Source of the DNA: Pseudomonas sp. gcc21
GTDB taxonomy: Bacteria > Pseudomonadota > Gammaproteobacteria > Pseudomonadales > Pseudomonadaceae
Length of the DNA: 64,000 bases
Direction of reading: 5' to 3'
Assembly: GCF_012844345.1 (NCBI RefSeq)
Contig: NZ_CP051625.1
Location: 682,001 to 746,000 of the forward strand
Below the pieces are notes generated by a model that was not told the DNA's origin, did no database searches, and saw only the letters and a program-made list of their open reading frames with translations. A program made the position numbers and the translations under genes. The first letter of the stretch is position 1; each line of letters begins with the position of its first letter. This document shows positions 37,732-46,188 of this stretch, in pieces.

Positions 37732-38135
37732 ACTGGCATATCTCCTGGAGCGCTGTGCACCTGCATGGGCACGCTTGCGCTTGCGTGAAACGAGGGAAGG
37801 GATTGCTTTAGATCGCATTACCGGCAGCTGCAACAAGCGGCCAGGTGCGACGGGGCGGCATCCTAGTGCAAGCGAGACGGATGCTCAATGCAGGCAGAGT
37901 GGGCAGGCTAATGGCACTCAGGTCCAGTTGAGTGGCGTTCGATTGGTAGCTAAATGGTGGCTATTTCGGCTGTCGTAGGCGAAGACTTCGAGAGGTCCCC
38001 CCGAAACAAGCGCAACGCAACGCGCCTACCTGAGATGGCGTCTGGCCGGCAAAATGCCGGAATGTTCGCCTTCGAGTGGTTCCGGGAGGAGGGAGACGCG
38101 CTGGTATTCCGACGAGTGGTGACTTACCAACTCGA
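37732..38135. other. Region between GH5 and the following minus-strand gene
   Basis: About 400 bases. A plus-strand open frame (ATG 37954 to stop 38193, 79 codons) contains the protein-like stretch FAFEWFREEGDALVFRRVVT. It lacks a ribosome binding site and overlaps the 3' end of the next gene, so it is not called. The GH5 promoter is expected here. Confidence 0.35.
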
Positions 38136-38465
38136 TCAGCCAGACTTGCTGGAGCTGTTGGAAGGGCCAGGGGATGCTTCGTATTCTTCCTGATAGGTCG
38201 CGCCGGCGTTCAGACAGTGCCTGACCCACGCTGAGTCAGGCTGAGTGTTGAACCATTCTGGCGGGCCGGAACGAATTGCGGCTGCGGCATCTTCGTAACG
38301 TTCAAATCGAACCGGTAAATGATATCCGGCGGACTGGAGCTCATCGACGGCGAGTATTCGCGTCCCGGGTCCGTCGGCGACGGTCCAGCCATCGTCCTGC
38401 ATGAGTACTACATACAGACCGCGCTCGATCAGCTCCGCCTGATTGTAATCATTGGTGAACCGCAA
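38136..38465 (-). CDS. Hypothetical protein with probable TTG start
   Basis: About 109 residues from TTG at 38465, preceded by ACGGGAG at a proper 6-base distance. The frame has no suitable ATG near this point. The sequence (NDYNQAELIERGLYVVLMQD, later GYHLPVRFERYEDAAAAIRS) looks like a small soluble alpha/beta domain ending in a Ser-rich tail. No family was recognised. It begins 17 bases after the stop of the acidic exported protein and is probably co-transcribed. Confidence 0.5.
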   Translation of the reverse strand: MRFTNDYNQAELIERGLYVVLMQDDGWTVADGPGTRILAVDELQSAGYHLPVRFERYEDAAAAIRSGPPEWFNTQPDSAWVRHCLNAGATYQEEYEASPGPSNSSSKSG

Positions 38466-38481
38466 GCCGGTCTCCCGTCTG

Positions 38482-38787
38482 TCAGTCGTTATTTCGATCG
38501 TGGGTGACGTCGTCCAGCTCACGGTCGTCGCGGGGCTCTTCGACATCTTCACCCACGTCGGTGTACGGAGTGGTCTCCTCTGCACCCGTGTCTGAACCCG
38601 GTACCGCGACGGAGCCACCGACGCCTTTGTCGCCCGGGGTTCCGCCGGCGTTAGCAGCGGGTGACTGATGCTCCATACTGGTTTCGGTGCCATGCTCGGC
38701 ATCGTTGTGATCATGGGCGGAAACCGGCAGGCAGAGGCCTATCGAAGCGAAAGTGACTGCAGTGGCGAGTAATTTCAGAGTTGCCAT
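38482..38787 (-). CDS. Acidic exported hypothetical protein
   Basis: A 101-residue protein with a signal peptide (MATLKLLATAVTFASIGLCL, cleaved near SAH). The mature part is His/Asp/Glu-rich with Gly/Pro linkers (AHDHNDAEHGTET, later VEEPRDDRELDDVTHDRNND). It has no predicted fold and might bind metal ions through its His/Asp residues; that is inference. GAGAGA precedes the ATG. Confidence 0.65.
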   Translation of the reverse strand: MATLKLLATAVTFASIGLCLPVSAHDHNDAEHGTETSMEHQSPAANAGGTPGDKGVGGSVAVPGSDTGAEETTPYTDVGEDVEEPRDDRELDDVTHDRNND

Positions 38788-38895
38788 TATTCTCTCCCTC
38801 GGAGTGCTCGTTACTTCGATAGACCCGATAGAGCGCCGAGCGTTCACCTTCAGCCCACCGTGCGTTGCAGGACAGAAGCCAATCGCAAGGTACTG

Positions 38896-39510
38896 TCACC
38901 CCCCGAGCGTCTGGTCCTGCATGCGGAACCAGGCGAGTGCTTCCTGAAAATGTTGCGGCTCGAAGTCCGGCCAGTATTGCTCCAGCACGAAAAAGTCTGC
39001 GTATACCGATTGAACCGGCAGAAAGCCGCTGAGCCTGCGTCCACCGCCCCAACGTACGATCAGATCCAGACGCGACACCGCGTCTGAACGCAGCGCGCCG
39101 GTGCGCATGCCGGCCAGATCCCATTCCCAGCCGTAATTGATCAACAGGTTGACCTTGATCCCTTCGCCCTGGCGTTCCCTGAATGTTCGAAGCTGCTCGG
39201 GAAACTGCGCGGAGCTCTCATCGCCCACCACCAGCAAAGCGGCGCCCCGGCGTGCCACCTCCAATGCAAAGGCCACCGACGCATCCCGGAACGCCTGCTT
39301 CTGCGTCGCGGGCCGCTTGGTATTGTCCTGCGTGAAGCAATAGATGGATGCCTCTTCAATGCCTAGTTGTTTGCACTGCTCGAATAACTGCAGGCCCGGC
39401 TCGATGCCGTATCCGTAGCCAGCTTCTTTTGCCATGCCGTGCTCGACGGCCCAGCGTCGGTTGCCATCCGGAATAAAGCCAACATGTCGTGGAAGTCGAT
39501 TATTTGCCAT
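38896..39510 (-). CDS. Short undecaprenyl-diphosphate-synthase family protein
   Basis: 204 residues, against about 250 for housekeeping UppS. Conserved elements are HVGFIPDGNRRWA with the catalytic Asp, IYCFTQDNTKRP, and RWGGGRRLSGFLPVQSVYADF with YWPDF. Several usual residues differ: the ENW motif is DNT, the GGE turn is GGG, and the Mg-binding Glu near the end is Asp. The fold and diphosphate site seem kept, but substrate and chain length may differ. A cis-prenyltransferase paralogue is the best reading. Confidence 0.8.
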   Translation of the reverse strand: MANNRLPRHVGFIPDGNRRWAVEHGMAKEAGYGYGIEPGLQLFEQCKQLGIEEASIYCFTQDNTKRPATQKQAFRDASVAFALEVARRGAALLVVGDESSAQFPEQLRTFRERQGEGIKVNLLINYGWEWDLAGMRTGALRSDAVSRLDLIVRWGGGRRLSGFLPVQSVYADFFVLEQYWPDFEPQHFQEALAWFRMQDQTLGG

Positions 39511-39720
39511 GGCTCTAATGCTCCGGGTAGCCCCAAATGAAATGAGGTGATTAACGCAACGGATGAAATCAGATAATCAGAGAACGCGTAACGGCCATTG
39601 TTCAACGGCGACGAGGTCGTTAAATCAAAAGCTATCAGGTGGATAGCATCAATATATTTTGGTTATGAGGTTGTGTGGGGCAGGATAGCGTCCAGCTCTC
39701 ATCAATCACGAGGATCAACC

Positions 39721-39819
39721 ATGGGCATCATCAAACATATCATCCAGAGCATCCGGCCAACTCAGCAGCAGACCGCGCAGCCTGCTTCCGAGCACCCCAA
39801 TTTCTGGATGTTCCAGTAA
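39721..39819 (+). CDS. Possible 32-residue small protein
   Basis: ATG at 39721 follows GAGGAT by 7 bases and encodes MGIIKHIIQSIRPTQQQTAQ ending EHPNFWMFQ. The amphipathic start and aromatic end are not low complexity. No family is known to me. It stands alone, converging on the sirtuin gene. Confidence 0.45.
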   Translation: MGIIKHIIQSIRPTQQQTAQPASEHPNFWMFQ

Positions 39820-39824
39820 GGTAT

Positions 39825-40595
39825 TCAAGGGGAGCCGCTGAAGGCTCTTCTGAGCAGTTCAGGCATCACCTCTCCAGCCGCGCCGGTGAGGTTGTAGGCG
39901 TTCTGCATGCGACTATCGACATTTTCCGGGTTGATGTGGACGACACTGGCACCGGCGGCCAAGGCCAGCGCGGGTATCTGGGCTGCGGGTTGCACCAGTC
40001 CAGACGTGCCGATTGATAGTAACAGGTCGCACTGACTGGCCTCTTCGAACGCACGGGCGAACACCTGCTCGGGCAGCGACTCGCCGAACCAGACCACGCC
40101 CGGGCGAATCATTCCGCTGCAGTGCTGACACCGCGGCGGGGCCAGCCGCCTGCCAGCGTCAGGCTCCTGCGGCTTCATGGCAGCGTCCGGAAAGGAAGCG
40201 CCGCAGTCAAAGCAGCGCGGCGCATTCAGGCTACCGTGCAGATGTAACACCCCCGCGCTGCCGGCCCGCTCATGCAGATCATCGACGTTCTGAGTCACCA
40301 CCGTCAGTCTCGGTACCCGCGCGGCGAGTTCAGCGATGGCAATGTGCGCAGCATTGGGTTTTGCATTGCATACCAGCGTGCGCCGCCATTCATACCATCC
40401 CCACACCAGTTCGGGGTCGGCCATAAAAGCGTCGGGCGTCGCCAGCTGTGAGGGTTCGAAGCGCTCCCATAGCCCAGAAAGGCGGCCCCGGAAGGTCGGT
40501 ATTCCGCTTTCTGCCGAGACGCCGGCACCGGTAAAGACCACGACTCTATTGGCGTTGGCCAATAACTGTGCCGGGATGTGATAGGTATCGGTCAA
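39825..40595 (-). CDS. NAD-dependent protein deacylase, sirtuin (CobB-like)
   Basis: A 256-residue sirtuin. It has NAD-binding VVFTGAGVSAESGIPTFRG, TQNVDDLHERAG, catalytic His in VLHLHGSL, zinc Cys pairs (CFDCG and CQHC), and VVWFGESLP and IGTSG loops. Tyr and Arg in WGWYEWRRTLV match the class III residues that favour removal of succinyl or malonyl groups. It removes acyl groups from lysines of cytoplasmic proteins, using NAD. Confidence 0.93.
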   Translation of the reverse strand: MTDTYHIPAQLLANANRVVVFTGAGVSAESGIPTFRGRLSGLWERFEPSQLATPDAFMADPELVWGWYEWRRTLVCNAKPNAAHIAIAELAARVPRLTVVTQNVDDLHERAGSAGVLHLHGSLNAPRCFDCGASFPDAAMKPQEPDAGRRLAPPRCQHCSGMIRPGVVWFGESLPEQVFARAFEEASQCDLLLSIGTSGLVQPAAQIPALALAAGASVVHINPENVDSRMQNAYNLTGAAGEVMPELLRRAFSGSP

Positions 40596-40642
40596 CAGCT
40601 CTCTCCGCTCACTACTGAAGAATCATTTCTAGCCTACCCGGC

Positions 40643-40873
40643 ATGAATCAGTCTTGCCATCCGAGGCATCAGCGTTTCTTTGGAATGAGCGGGGAAGTTC
40701 AGGGTGCGCGCGTTCACTCAGGCTATATGTGCCATTGCCTGTTGATCGAGACTGACCACAACGGATTGCTATTGATCGATACCGGTTTCGGCACGGCTGA
40801 CCTGGCGCAGCCCACCAAGCGTCTGAGATTTTTTAAGCCGTGGAGACTGAACCTATGCGGAGCGCCCGGATAG
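40643..40873 (+). pseudogene. N-terminal fragment of a metallo-beta-lactamase-fold hydrolase
   Basis: 76 codons read MNQSCHPRHQRFFGMSGEVQ, then YMCHCLLIETDHNGLLLIDT and GFGTADL. This is the first strand pair of MBL-fold hydrolases, up to the turn before the HxHxDH metal motif. The frame then leaves the family after KRLRFFKPW and ends at 40873. The zinc-binding motifs are not found downstream in any frame, so the gene is truncated. Confidence 0.55.
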
Positions 40874-41123
40874 ACAGCCGATGGTTAGGCGTGCCTAGGC
40901 GCGGCGAGCGCTACTGAGCAGATATCGTTCCAGTTGAGAACTGCACCGCGAATTCAAAGCAGGGTGATTGAACTTCCTGCAACGCAGCAACACAATCTCT
41001 TCCCCGCTGAGTGCTCACCAAGCCGTTCTGTGAGGCGGCTATTCCCAACGCCGGCCTGATTCCCATCTTGCAGTGGCGTTGCTTCAGGCACGACACGGTG
41101 TTTCCACATGGAACGGATATCCT
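40874..41123. other. Region after the truncated hydrolase
   Basis: 250 bases without a supported gene. A minus-strand open frame (stop 40911) is present but has no ribosome binding site or family match. The missing part of the MBL-fold gene is not recognisable here, so a deletion junction probably lies near 40840. Confidence 0.35.
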
Positions 41124-41399
41124 ATGTTCATTGATTTCAAATCCCATCAATCCCGCTGCCGTGAGCCCCTGCTTCATCACACAACCGTTGCACTGGTTGC
41201 TGTCGTCACTTCGGTCCTGATTGCGTTGGTTGGCTTGGAAGGCGAGTCGGCGAGCGCCCGAAACCATTCCAGCCTCGCTGCAGAGCCGGATATTGCCTGG
41301 CCTGGCTCAGAGCCACCAGAAGCTGGTGGTCTGACCCGCTACGAAATCAGTATTGACGACCCTTTCCAGATTCAGGCGCCGATCCGTTTCGTATTCTGA
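41124..41399 (+). CDS. Small hypothetical protein with one membrane helix
   Basis: About 91 residues from ATG at 41124. One hydrophobic segment (TTVALVAVVTSVLIALVGL, about residues 21-39) is followed by a polar tail that ends DDPFQIQAPIRFVF. No family is recognised. The ribosome binding site is weak (ACGGAT). Confidence 0.45.
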   Translation: MFIDFKSHQSRCREPLLHHTTVALVAVVTSVLIALVGLEGESASARNHSSLAAEPDIAWPGSEPPEAGGLTRYEISIDDPFQIQAPIRFVF

Positions 41400-41456
41400 A
41401 TTTCACGCCTTGCGTAGTATCCTCGCCGGTGTCGCTAGATGATCCCAGGGAAGACC

Positions 41457-43247
41457 ATGGCTACAACAGCAGAAACGCATCTGGATACCGGTACGCGCTA
41501 TGGCCTCATCGCTCTGGCTATCGCCCAGGGTTATGCCCTGTACTTCCTTCACCTTGCGATTGAAGATGAGTTCTGGCCGGTCACCGAGCTGCCCTGGCTC
41601 AAGGCGCTCTATGCGGTCGCGATAGGCCTGCCGGTTTTTTTCTATCTGGGTGTGGAGCGGATAAAGGATCGGCGGAATCTTGTTGCGGGTGTGGGGCTGG
41701 CTGTACTGCTGTTCGGTCTGGGTTGGCATCTGGGTTGGGTCGAGGAGGGCGCAAGCACTTCGAGCCGGCATCGCCATCCGTTTACACCGGCCTTCGTTGT
41801 CTCGGTTAGCGTCGCGTTTTTCATACTGGCTATGCTGTTCAGAACCTGGGCCACAGATGACAGCCGGGGTTTCAGTTACGAAAGGATGCTGTACCTTTCA
41901 TGGCAGCAGGCACTCACCATCGCTCAGTTGGGTTTGTTTGTCGGAGCCTTCTGGTTGTTGCTGCTTTTGTGGGGAGGTCTGTTCTCTGCCATAGGCATCG
42001 GTTTTTTCAAGGCTCTTTTCGACAGCATCGCTTTTATTTATCCGGTTACCTGGCTGGTAATGGGGCTCGGATTAGTTCTTATCCGCGAGCGCATTCGATT
42101 TATCGCCACCGTTCAACACATGTGCGAGGCGCTGATCAAAGCGCTGCTCCCACTGGTTGCCGGTATCATTTTGCTGTTCCTGGCGGCGTTGCCCATTACT
42201 GGCGTGCAGCCGGTATGGGACACCGGTAGCGCCGCGACGCTGTTGATGCTGCTTACTCTGGTGCTCTTGTTTGCCTTCAATGCGGTTCTGGTGAGCGGCG
42301 AGCACAATTATCGCCCGTCGCTGCGCTACTTCATTCTCGTTGCGGTTGCGGCGCTGCCGGTCAGTTCGCTGCTTGCTGCCTGGGCGCTGTGGTTGCGGAT
42401 AGACCAGTATGGCCTGACCCTTGACCGACTCTGGGCCGCCGTCATTCTGCTACTGATCAGCGGCTTCAGCTTCAGCTATACCATTTCGATCATCTGGCGC
42501 CGGGACGGGGCGTTTGCGCTTATCCGCGCGGCCAATCGGTGGCTGGCCATTTTCGTCATTGGCGTGCTGCTGTTAGTCAATTCGCCCTTGGCCGACCTAC
42601 GCAAATGGACTGCTGAAAGTCAGGCTGATCGACTTCTTGATGGACGCAGCGACCACTCCGAGTTCGATTATGCGCATTTGCGCTTCGACCTGGGTACCTA
42701 CGGTATCCGCGCGCTGGAGCGGATTGAAAACAGCGAGCTGGCGCGCACTCATCCGGAAGTGGCTCGCCGTGTCAGCGCAGTCCGCAAGCAGGAGCAACGC
42801 TGGAGCCTGGAACCGGAGGTTGACCTCACCGATATGAAGGCCGTCGCGTCAATGCTGCACTCGGCTCACCCTCTGCCCGAAGAATTGTTGGCCGAAATTG
42901 CCCGGCTGCAAAAAGAGTGCATGAAAAGCGATGCGCAGTGCATGGCTATGCGCCCCGATCTTGCTTCCGGGCAGGTCCGCGAAATTGATTGGCTGGTGTT
43001 CAGAACAGGTCGGTACGTTACCGGATCAGCCTATAGCTTAGTGGACGGCCGATGGCAGCAGGTCGGCACCGTCAGCACCACTTGCAACGGGCGGACCGAG
43101 CGACCGGAGCAACTGATTCGTCTTGATGGGCCGTTTCTGGCCTACCGTAGTAACGACTGTTATTACACGGTGACGCCTACGATTGCAGCGCTGGAGAAGC
43201 TGGCGGGTCTGAAGAAGCGAGCTGAACCGGTTAGCCGCCAGCCTTAG
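41457..43247 (+). CDS. DUF4153 family multi-pass membrane protein
   Basis: A 596-residue protein with about ten or more membrane helices in its first 380 residues, including [20 protein letters not shown] and [17 protein letters not shown], characteristic of DUF4153. A soluble C-terminal region of about 200 residues carries [20 protein letters not shown]. Function is unknown. The start at MATTAETHL follows CAGGGAAGA. Its 3' end overlaps the convergent chemoreceptor gene by 17 bases. Confidence 0.8.
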   Translation: MATTAETHLDTGTRYGLIALAIAQGYALYFLHLAIEDEFWPVTELPWLKALYAVAIGLPVFFYLGVERIKDRRNLVAGVGLAVLLFGLGWHLGWVEEGASTSSRHRHPFTPAFVVSVSVAFFILAMLFRTWATDDSRGFSYERMLYLSWQQALTIAQLGLFVGAFWLLLLLWGGLFSAIGIGFFKALFDSIAFIYPVTWLVMGLGLVLIRERIRFIATVQHMCEALIKALLPLVAGIILLFLAALPITGVQPVWDTGSAATLLMLLTLVLLFAFNAVLVSGEHNYRPSLRYFILVAVAALPVSSLLAAWALWLRIDQYGLTLDRLWAAVILLLISGFSFSYTISIIWRRDGAFALIRAANRWLAIFVIGVLLLVNSPLADLRKWTAESQADRLLDGRSDHSEFDYAHLRFDLGTYGIRALERIENSELARTHPEVARRVSAVRKQEQRWSLEPEVDLTDMKAVASMLHSAHPLPEELLAEIARLQKECMKSDAQCMAMRPDLASGQVREIDWLVFRTGRYVTGSAYSLVDGRWQQVGTVSTTCNGRTERPEQLIRLDGPFLAYRSNDCYYTVTPTIAALEKLAGLKKRAEPVSRQP

Positions 43248-44337
43248 CGTGATCCGTGGCGGTTATCAAGCGACGCATGCGTTCCATGACGTCCAGGTTA
43301 TTGCGTTCCATCTCCTCCATGGCGGTGATTGCTTCTTCGTATTGACCTCTCCAATACGCGTCCAATGCCGCTTGAGCCTTGCGATGAACCGCGCGATGCG
43401 GCGCTTCAATGGCATTGAAATCACCGTCGAGACGAAACAGTCGGCTGCCTTCGCCCTGGTAATACCATTGGCCTAACCGGCACTCCGTCTCATCCGGTAT
43501 GTCAGCCGAGGTCCGGTCTGATTGTCCGGATAGAACCTGATAGACCGTCAATTTGATTTCAAGCTCTTCAAGATTGGCTAACTCGATCTCGGCGAGAAAG
43601 GCGGCCTGTTCCAACGTCGCCGAGGACACCTGGGCCAGCTCAAGCAAGCCGTCCATTCGCGCCCGGGATGCTTCCGCGGAAGTACTGAGCTGCTCGGTTG
43701 TGCGTGCATTAGTCTGGCTTTGCTGCGTGGCATCGGTAACTCGATGGCGGATACGCTCTACCACGCCAGCTATGTCAGCCGACGATTGGTCAGTGCGCGC
43801 GGCGAGGGCACGCACCTCTTCAGCGACAACGCTGAAGCCACGCCCATGTTCGCCTGCCCGCGCTGCTTCGATACTCGCATTGAGTGCGAGAAGATTTGTC
43901 TGGTCGGCAACCGAGCGAATCAATTCAACCTGACGGTTGATAATCAACGCCTCTTTGTTGAGATTCTGCATTCCATCAGCCGTATCGTTCATCTGCTGAT
44001 TGATTCCCGCCAGGCTGGCAATCAGCTCCAGCATCGCTCGGGCACTACTCGACGATTCGGTGGCAATCTGCTGCGAATCAGCACGCCGTGAATCGAGCAG
44101 ACTGCTCAGACCCGCAAAGGAATCGCGCAGTGAGGACAGTGAATCGCCGAAACGTGACAACCCCGACATGACTCGCTGATTGATCCGCTGCTCATGCTGT
44201 AACTGTTCCAGCTCGGCCTCGAGATTCACATTGCGTTGTTCCAGCTCTTCTATCTTTTGTTGTGCTTGCCGTAGCAATTGCTGCTCAGCCGCAACTTTTC
44301 CTTTCAGGCGCTGGAGCTTTTTTCCTTGGAACCACAT
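43231..44337 (-). CDS. Soluble methyl-accepting chemotaxis protein with CZB-like domain
   Basis: A 368-residue cytoplasmic chemoreceptor without membrane helices. An N-terminal coiled coil (residues 1-55) leads to a signalling hairpin ([20 protein letters not shown], then [17 protein letters not shown]). A C-terminal CZB-type domain has the zinc motif [12 protein letters not shown] and PHRAVHRKA. The first His of the usual CZB zinc set (xHxxxK..VY) appears as Glu in [14 protein letters not shown] receptors sense zinc or hypochlorite. Its signalling should pass through CheA/CheW encoded elsewhere. Confidence 0.88.
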   Translation of the reverse strand: MWFQGKKLQRLKGKVAAEQQLLRQAQQKIEELEQRNVNLEAELEQLQHEQRINQRVMSGLSRFGDSLSSLRDSFAGLSSLLDSRRADSQQIATESSSSARAMLELIASLAGINQQMNDTADGMQNLNKEALIINRQVELIRSVADQTNLLALNASIEAARAGEHGRGFSVVAEEVRALAARTDQSSADIAGVVERIRHRVTDATQQSQTNARTTEQLSTSAEASRARMDGLLELAQVSSATLEQAAFLAEIELANLEELEIKLTVYQVLSGQSDRTSADIPDETECRLGQWYYQGEGSRLFRLDGDFNAIEAPHRAVHRKAQAALDAYWRGQYEEAITAMEEMERNNLDVMERMRRLITATDHAKAGG

Positions 44338-44581
44338 GTCTGAACCTCTGCGCGACAGCTCGGCGGGAAGCCGCTGCTAGTGAAATGATGGGACGATCGG
44401 GGCGAGGGTACCGCTTTGAACACCGACAGGAGAATAACGCTGAAGGGGTACCGGCCACCCGAAACCGGGCTTAGCGGTATCTAACCAGCGAACCAGCTCC
44501 CATTCCTGGGTAAGCGGGCTTGGCCTGCAGGCGTCGCGGTTGCAGAATCCCGTCGTGGCCAGGGTAGCCTGGCGTCAATGC

Positions 44582-45097
44582 ATGGGCGAAGGACGGCTCA
44601 AGATAAAGGGAAGGGAATTCATAGTGGACCGAGCACGAAAAGCCATCAGGCTCAGGGATCTACCCGCCGAGATTCGCTTGCAGACATCCAGGCCGACCAC
44701 CACCTGGATCAGTTTGATCAGCTGCGCCGGCGTGGCATTGATGATCCTCGGTGTGATCTCATTGTTCCTCGGTCCGGATCGCACCTATTACACCGAAGCG
44801 CACGGCTTCGATTTCGTGCAGTTCTTTCAGGTTTTTCCAGGTCGTTTGCTGTGTATCGGCATTGTTTTGACGGGAGCCGGATCCGCGCTGGATCACCAGG
44901 TTATAACCGCATACCGCAACGCGCTGCAGGATGAACTGGACGCTGCAATAGATATCGCCGAAGAGGCCATCCCCGAGGGATTTGTACTGGCAGTCGCGCA
45001 GAAGTCCGAACATCTCTATCGAATATCCCTGATCCGTCAGGAAACACCTGTCGCCGTTCAGCCAGTTCAGCAGCCGGTGCCGGCGGGTGAGCACTAG
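44582..45097 (+). CDS. Small two-helix membrane protein
   Basis: About 171 residues from ATG at 44582; a TTG at 44540 would extend it. An N-terminal charged region (FIVDRARKAIRLRDLPAEIR) precedes two membrane helices (ISLISCAGVALMILGVISLF and LLCIGIVLTGAGSALDH). A cytoplasmic tail containing helix-forming and strand residues follows. No family was recognised. It is followed after 3 bases by another membrane-protein gene. Confidence 0.6.
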   Translation: MGEGRLKIKGREFIVDRARKAIRLRDLPAEIRLQTSRPTTTWISLISCAGVALMILGVISLFLGPDRTYYTEAHGFDFVQFFQVFPGRLLCIGIVLTGAGSALDHQVITAYRNALQDELDAAIDIAEEAIPEGFVLAVAQKSEHLYRISLIRQETPVAVQPVQQPVPAGEH

Positions 45098-45100
45098 CGG

Positions 45101-45883
45101 ATGGCATTGTGCACCACACCTGTCCGAATGACTGCGCTACGCAGGGTGTTGGCTGATAGCGGGCGGATGCTCACCTTCCGCCAGCCCCGCGGTATGGTTC
45201 GCGATCAGTGGTTGGGGTATTTCGCTTTCGGCCTGGGCGTTACGCTACTGACCGGTATCGGCCGCTATTGGAACAACCCGCGCGCCGAGCTCTGGCAACA
45301 GCTTGGTGTGGGTTCGCTGCTATATGTCGCGACGCTCGCAGTGCTGCTGCGTTTACTGCTTCTGCCGTTCCGTCCGCGAAACGGCTCTCTCCCCGAGCTA
45401 CTGCTGTTCCTCATGATGACCGCGCCTCCTGGCCTGCTGTTTCTGGTGCCGGTGGAAGCGTTCCTGTCACTGCGTAATGCCCAGTTCGTTAATGCCAGTC
45501 TGCTCGGGTTCGTCACGCTATGGCGTGTCGCATTGCTGGTCTGGTTCATGCGGCGTGTCGTCGCGTTGTCCGGTCTGGCGATGATCGTTACATGTCTGGC
45601 GCTGCTGGTTTTCATTGCCGGAACCCTGACGTTGCTGAACCCCGAGCACGTAGCGGTCGGGTTACTCAGTGGTATCCGAACGGACCAGCAATCACCCAAC
45701 GACATGAGCTACTCACTTCTTACATTGTTGTCGTTTAGCTCATTATTCGTCGTGCCTTATCTGCTGGTCGGCTATGCCTGGGCCTGGTATCGCTATACCC
45801 GGTCCACTTCGATCGTGCAGCCAGTACGCATAGGCGCTGACAGCAGGACTGTCCATACTAAAACAAGGAGGCAACATGCGTGA
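45101..45883 (+). CDS. Multi-pass membrane protein, possibly YIP1-like
   Basis: A 260-residue protein with about five hydrophobic helices. Opening residues (VLADSGRMLTFRQPRGMVRD) and helix spacing resemble YIP1-domain proteins, but the match is not firm. ATG at 45128 is an alternative start. Its stop overlaps the next gene by 8 bases, so 44582-46166 probably forms one operon. Confidence 0.6.
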   Translation: MALCTTPVRMTALRRVLADSGRMLTFRQPRGMVRDQWLGYFAFGLGVTLLTGIGRYWNNPRAELWQQLGVGSLLYVATLAVLLRLLLLPFRPRNGSLPELLLFLMMTAPPGLLFLVPVEAFLSLRNAQFVNASLLGFVTLWRVALLVWFMRRVVALSGLAMIVTCLALLVFIAGTLTLLNPEHVAVGLLSGIRTDQQSPNDMSYSLLTLLSFSSLFVVPYLLVGYAWAWYRYTRSTSIVQPVRIGADSRTVHTKTRRQHA

Positions 45884-46166
45884 TCACAGGAAACAGGCCC
45901 GGCCTCGTCTGGTAGCCGGCACCGCAACGCGTGCTTCGTTGCCATCGGTCTCCGATTGGGATGGCTATGGTTGCGCGGACGCCATGTACGAGGCTGAGGC
46001 CCGAAAACACGCTCGTTACGCCGTATTACGAGGCAAAACCCGCATGTCGGCGGCTATTACGGATGTGATAGGTGAGGAGCGCGCACGCCGTTTGATTACC
46101 GAAGCAATGGAAGAACTCCATGCCTTTGAAGCAAGCGCTGAGGGCTTCTTTGGTTATAACACCTGA
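45876..46166 (+). CDS. Small hypothetical protein
   Basis: 96 residues with a strong ribosome binding site (AAGGAGG, 5 bases before ATG). The N-terminal third is basic and unstructured; the rest is helical (TRMSAAITDVIGEERARRLI and TEAMEELHAFEAS) and ends GFFGYNT. No family was recognised. It closes the small operon and converges on zapE. Confidence 0.65.
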   Translation: MRDHRKQARPRLVAGTATRASLPSVSDWDGYGCADAMYEAEARKHARYAVLRGKTRMSAAITDVIGEERARRLITEAMEELHAFEASAEGFFGYNT

Positions 46167-46188
46167 TTTGCCGCCTCCCCGGAAACCG

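Noticed and set aside
37954..38193. Plus-strand frame of 79 codons with a protein-like stretch
   Set aside because: It has no ribosome binding site and overlaps the 3' end of a better supported minus-strand gene; kept only as a note.
40911..41267. Minus-strand frame of 118 codons
   Set aside because: There is no ribosome binding site and no family; it may be part of a decayed gene but cannot be supported.
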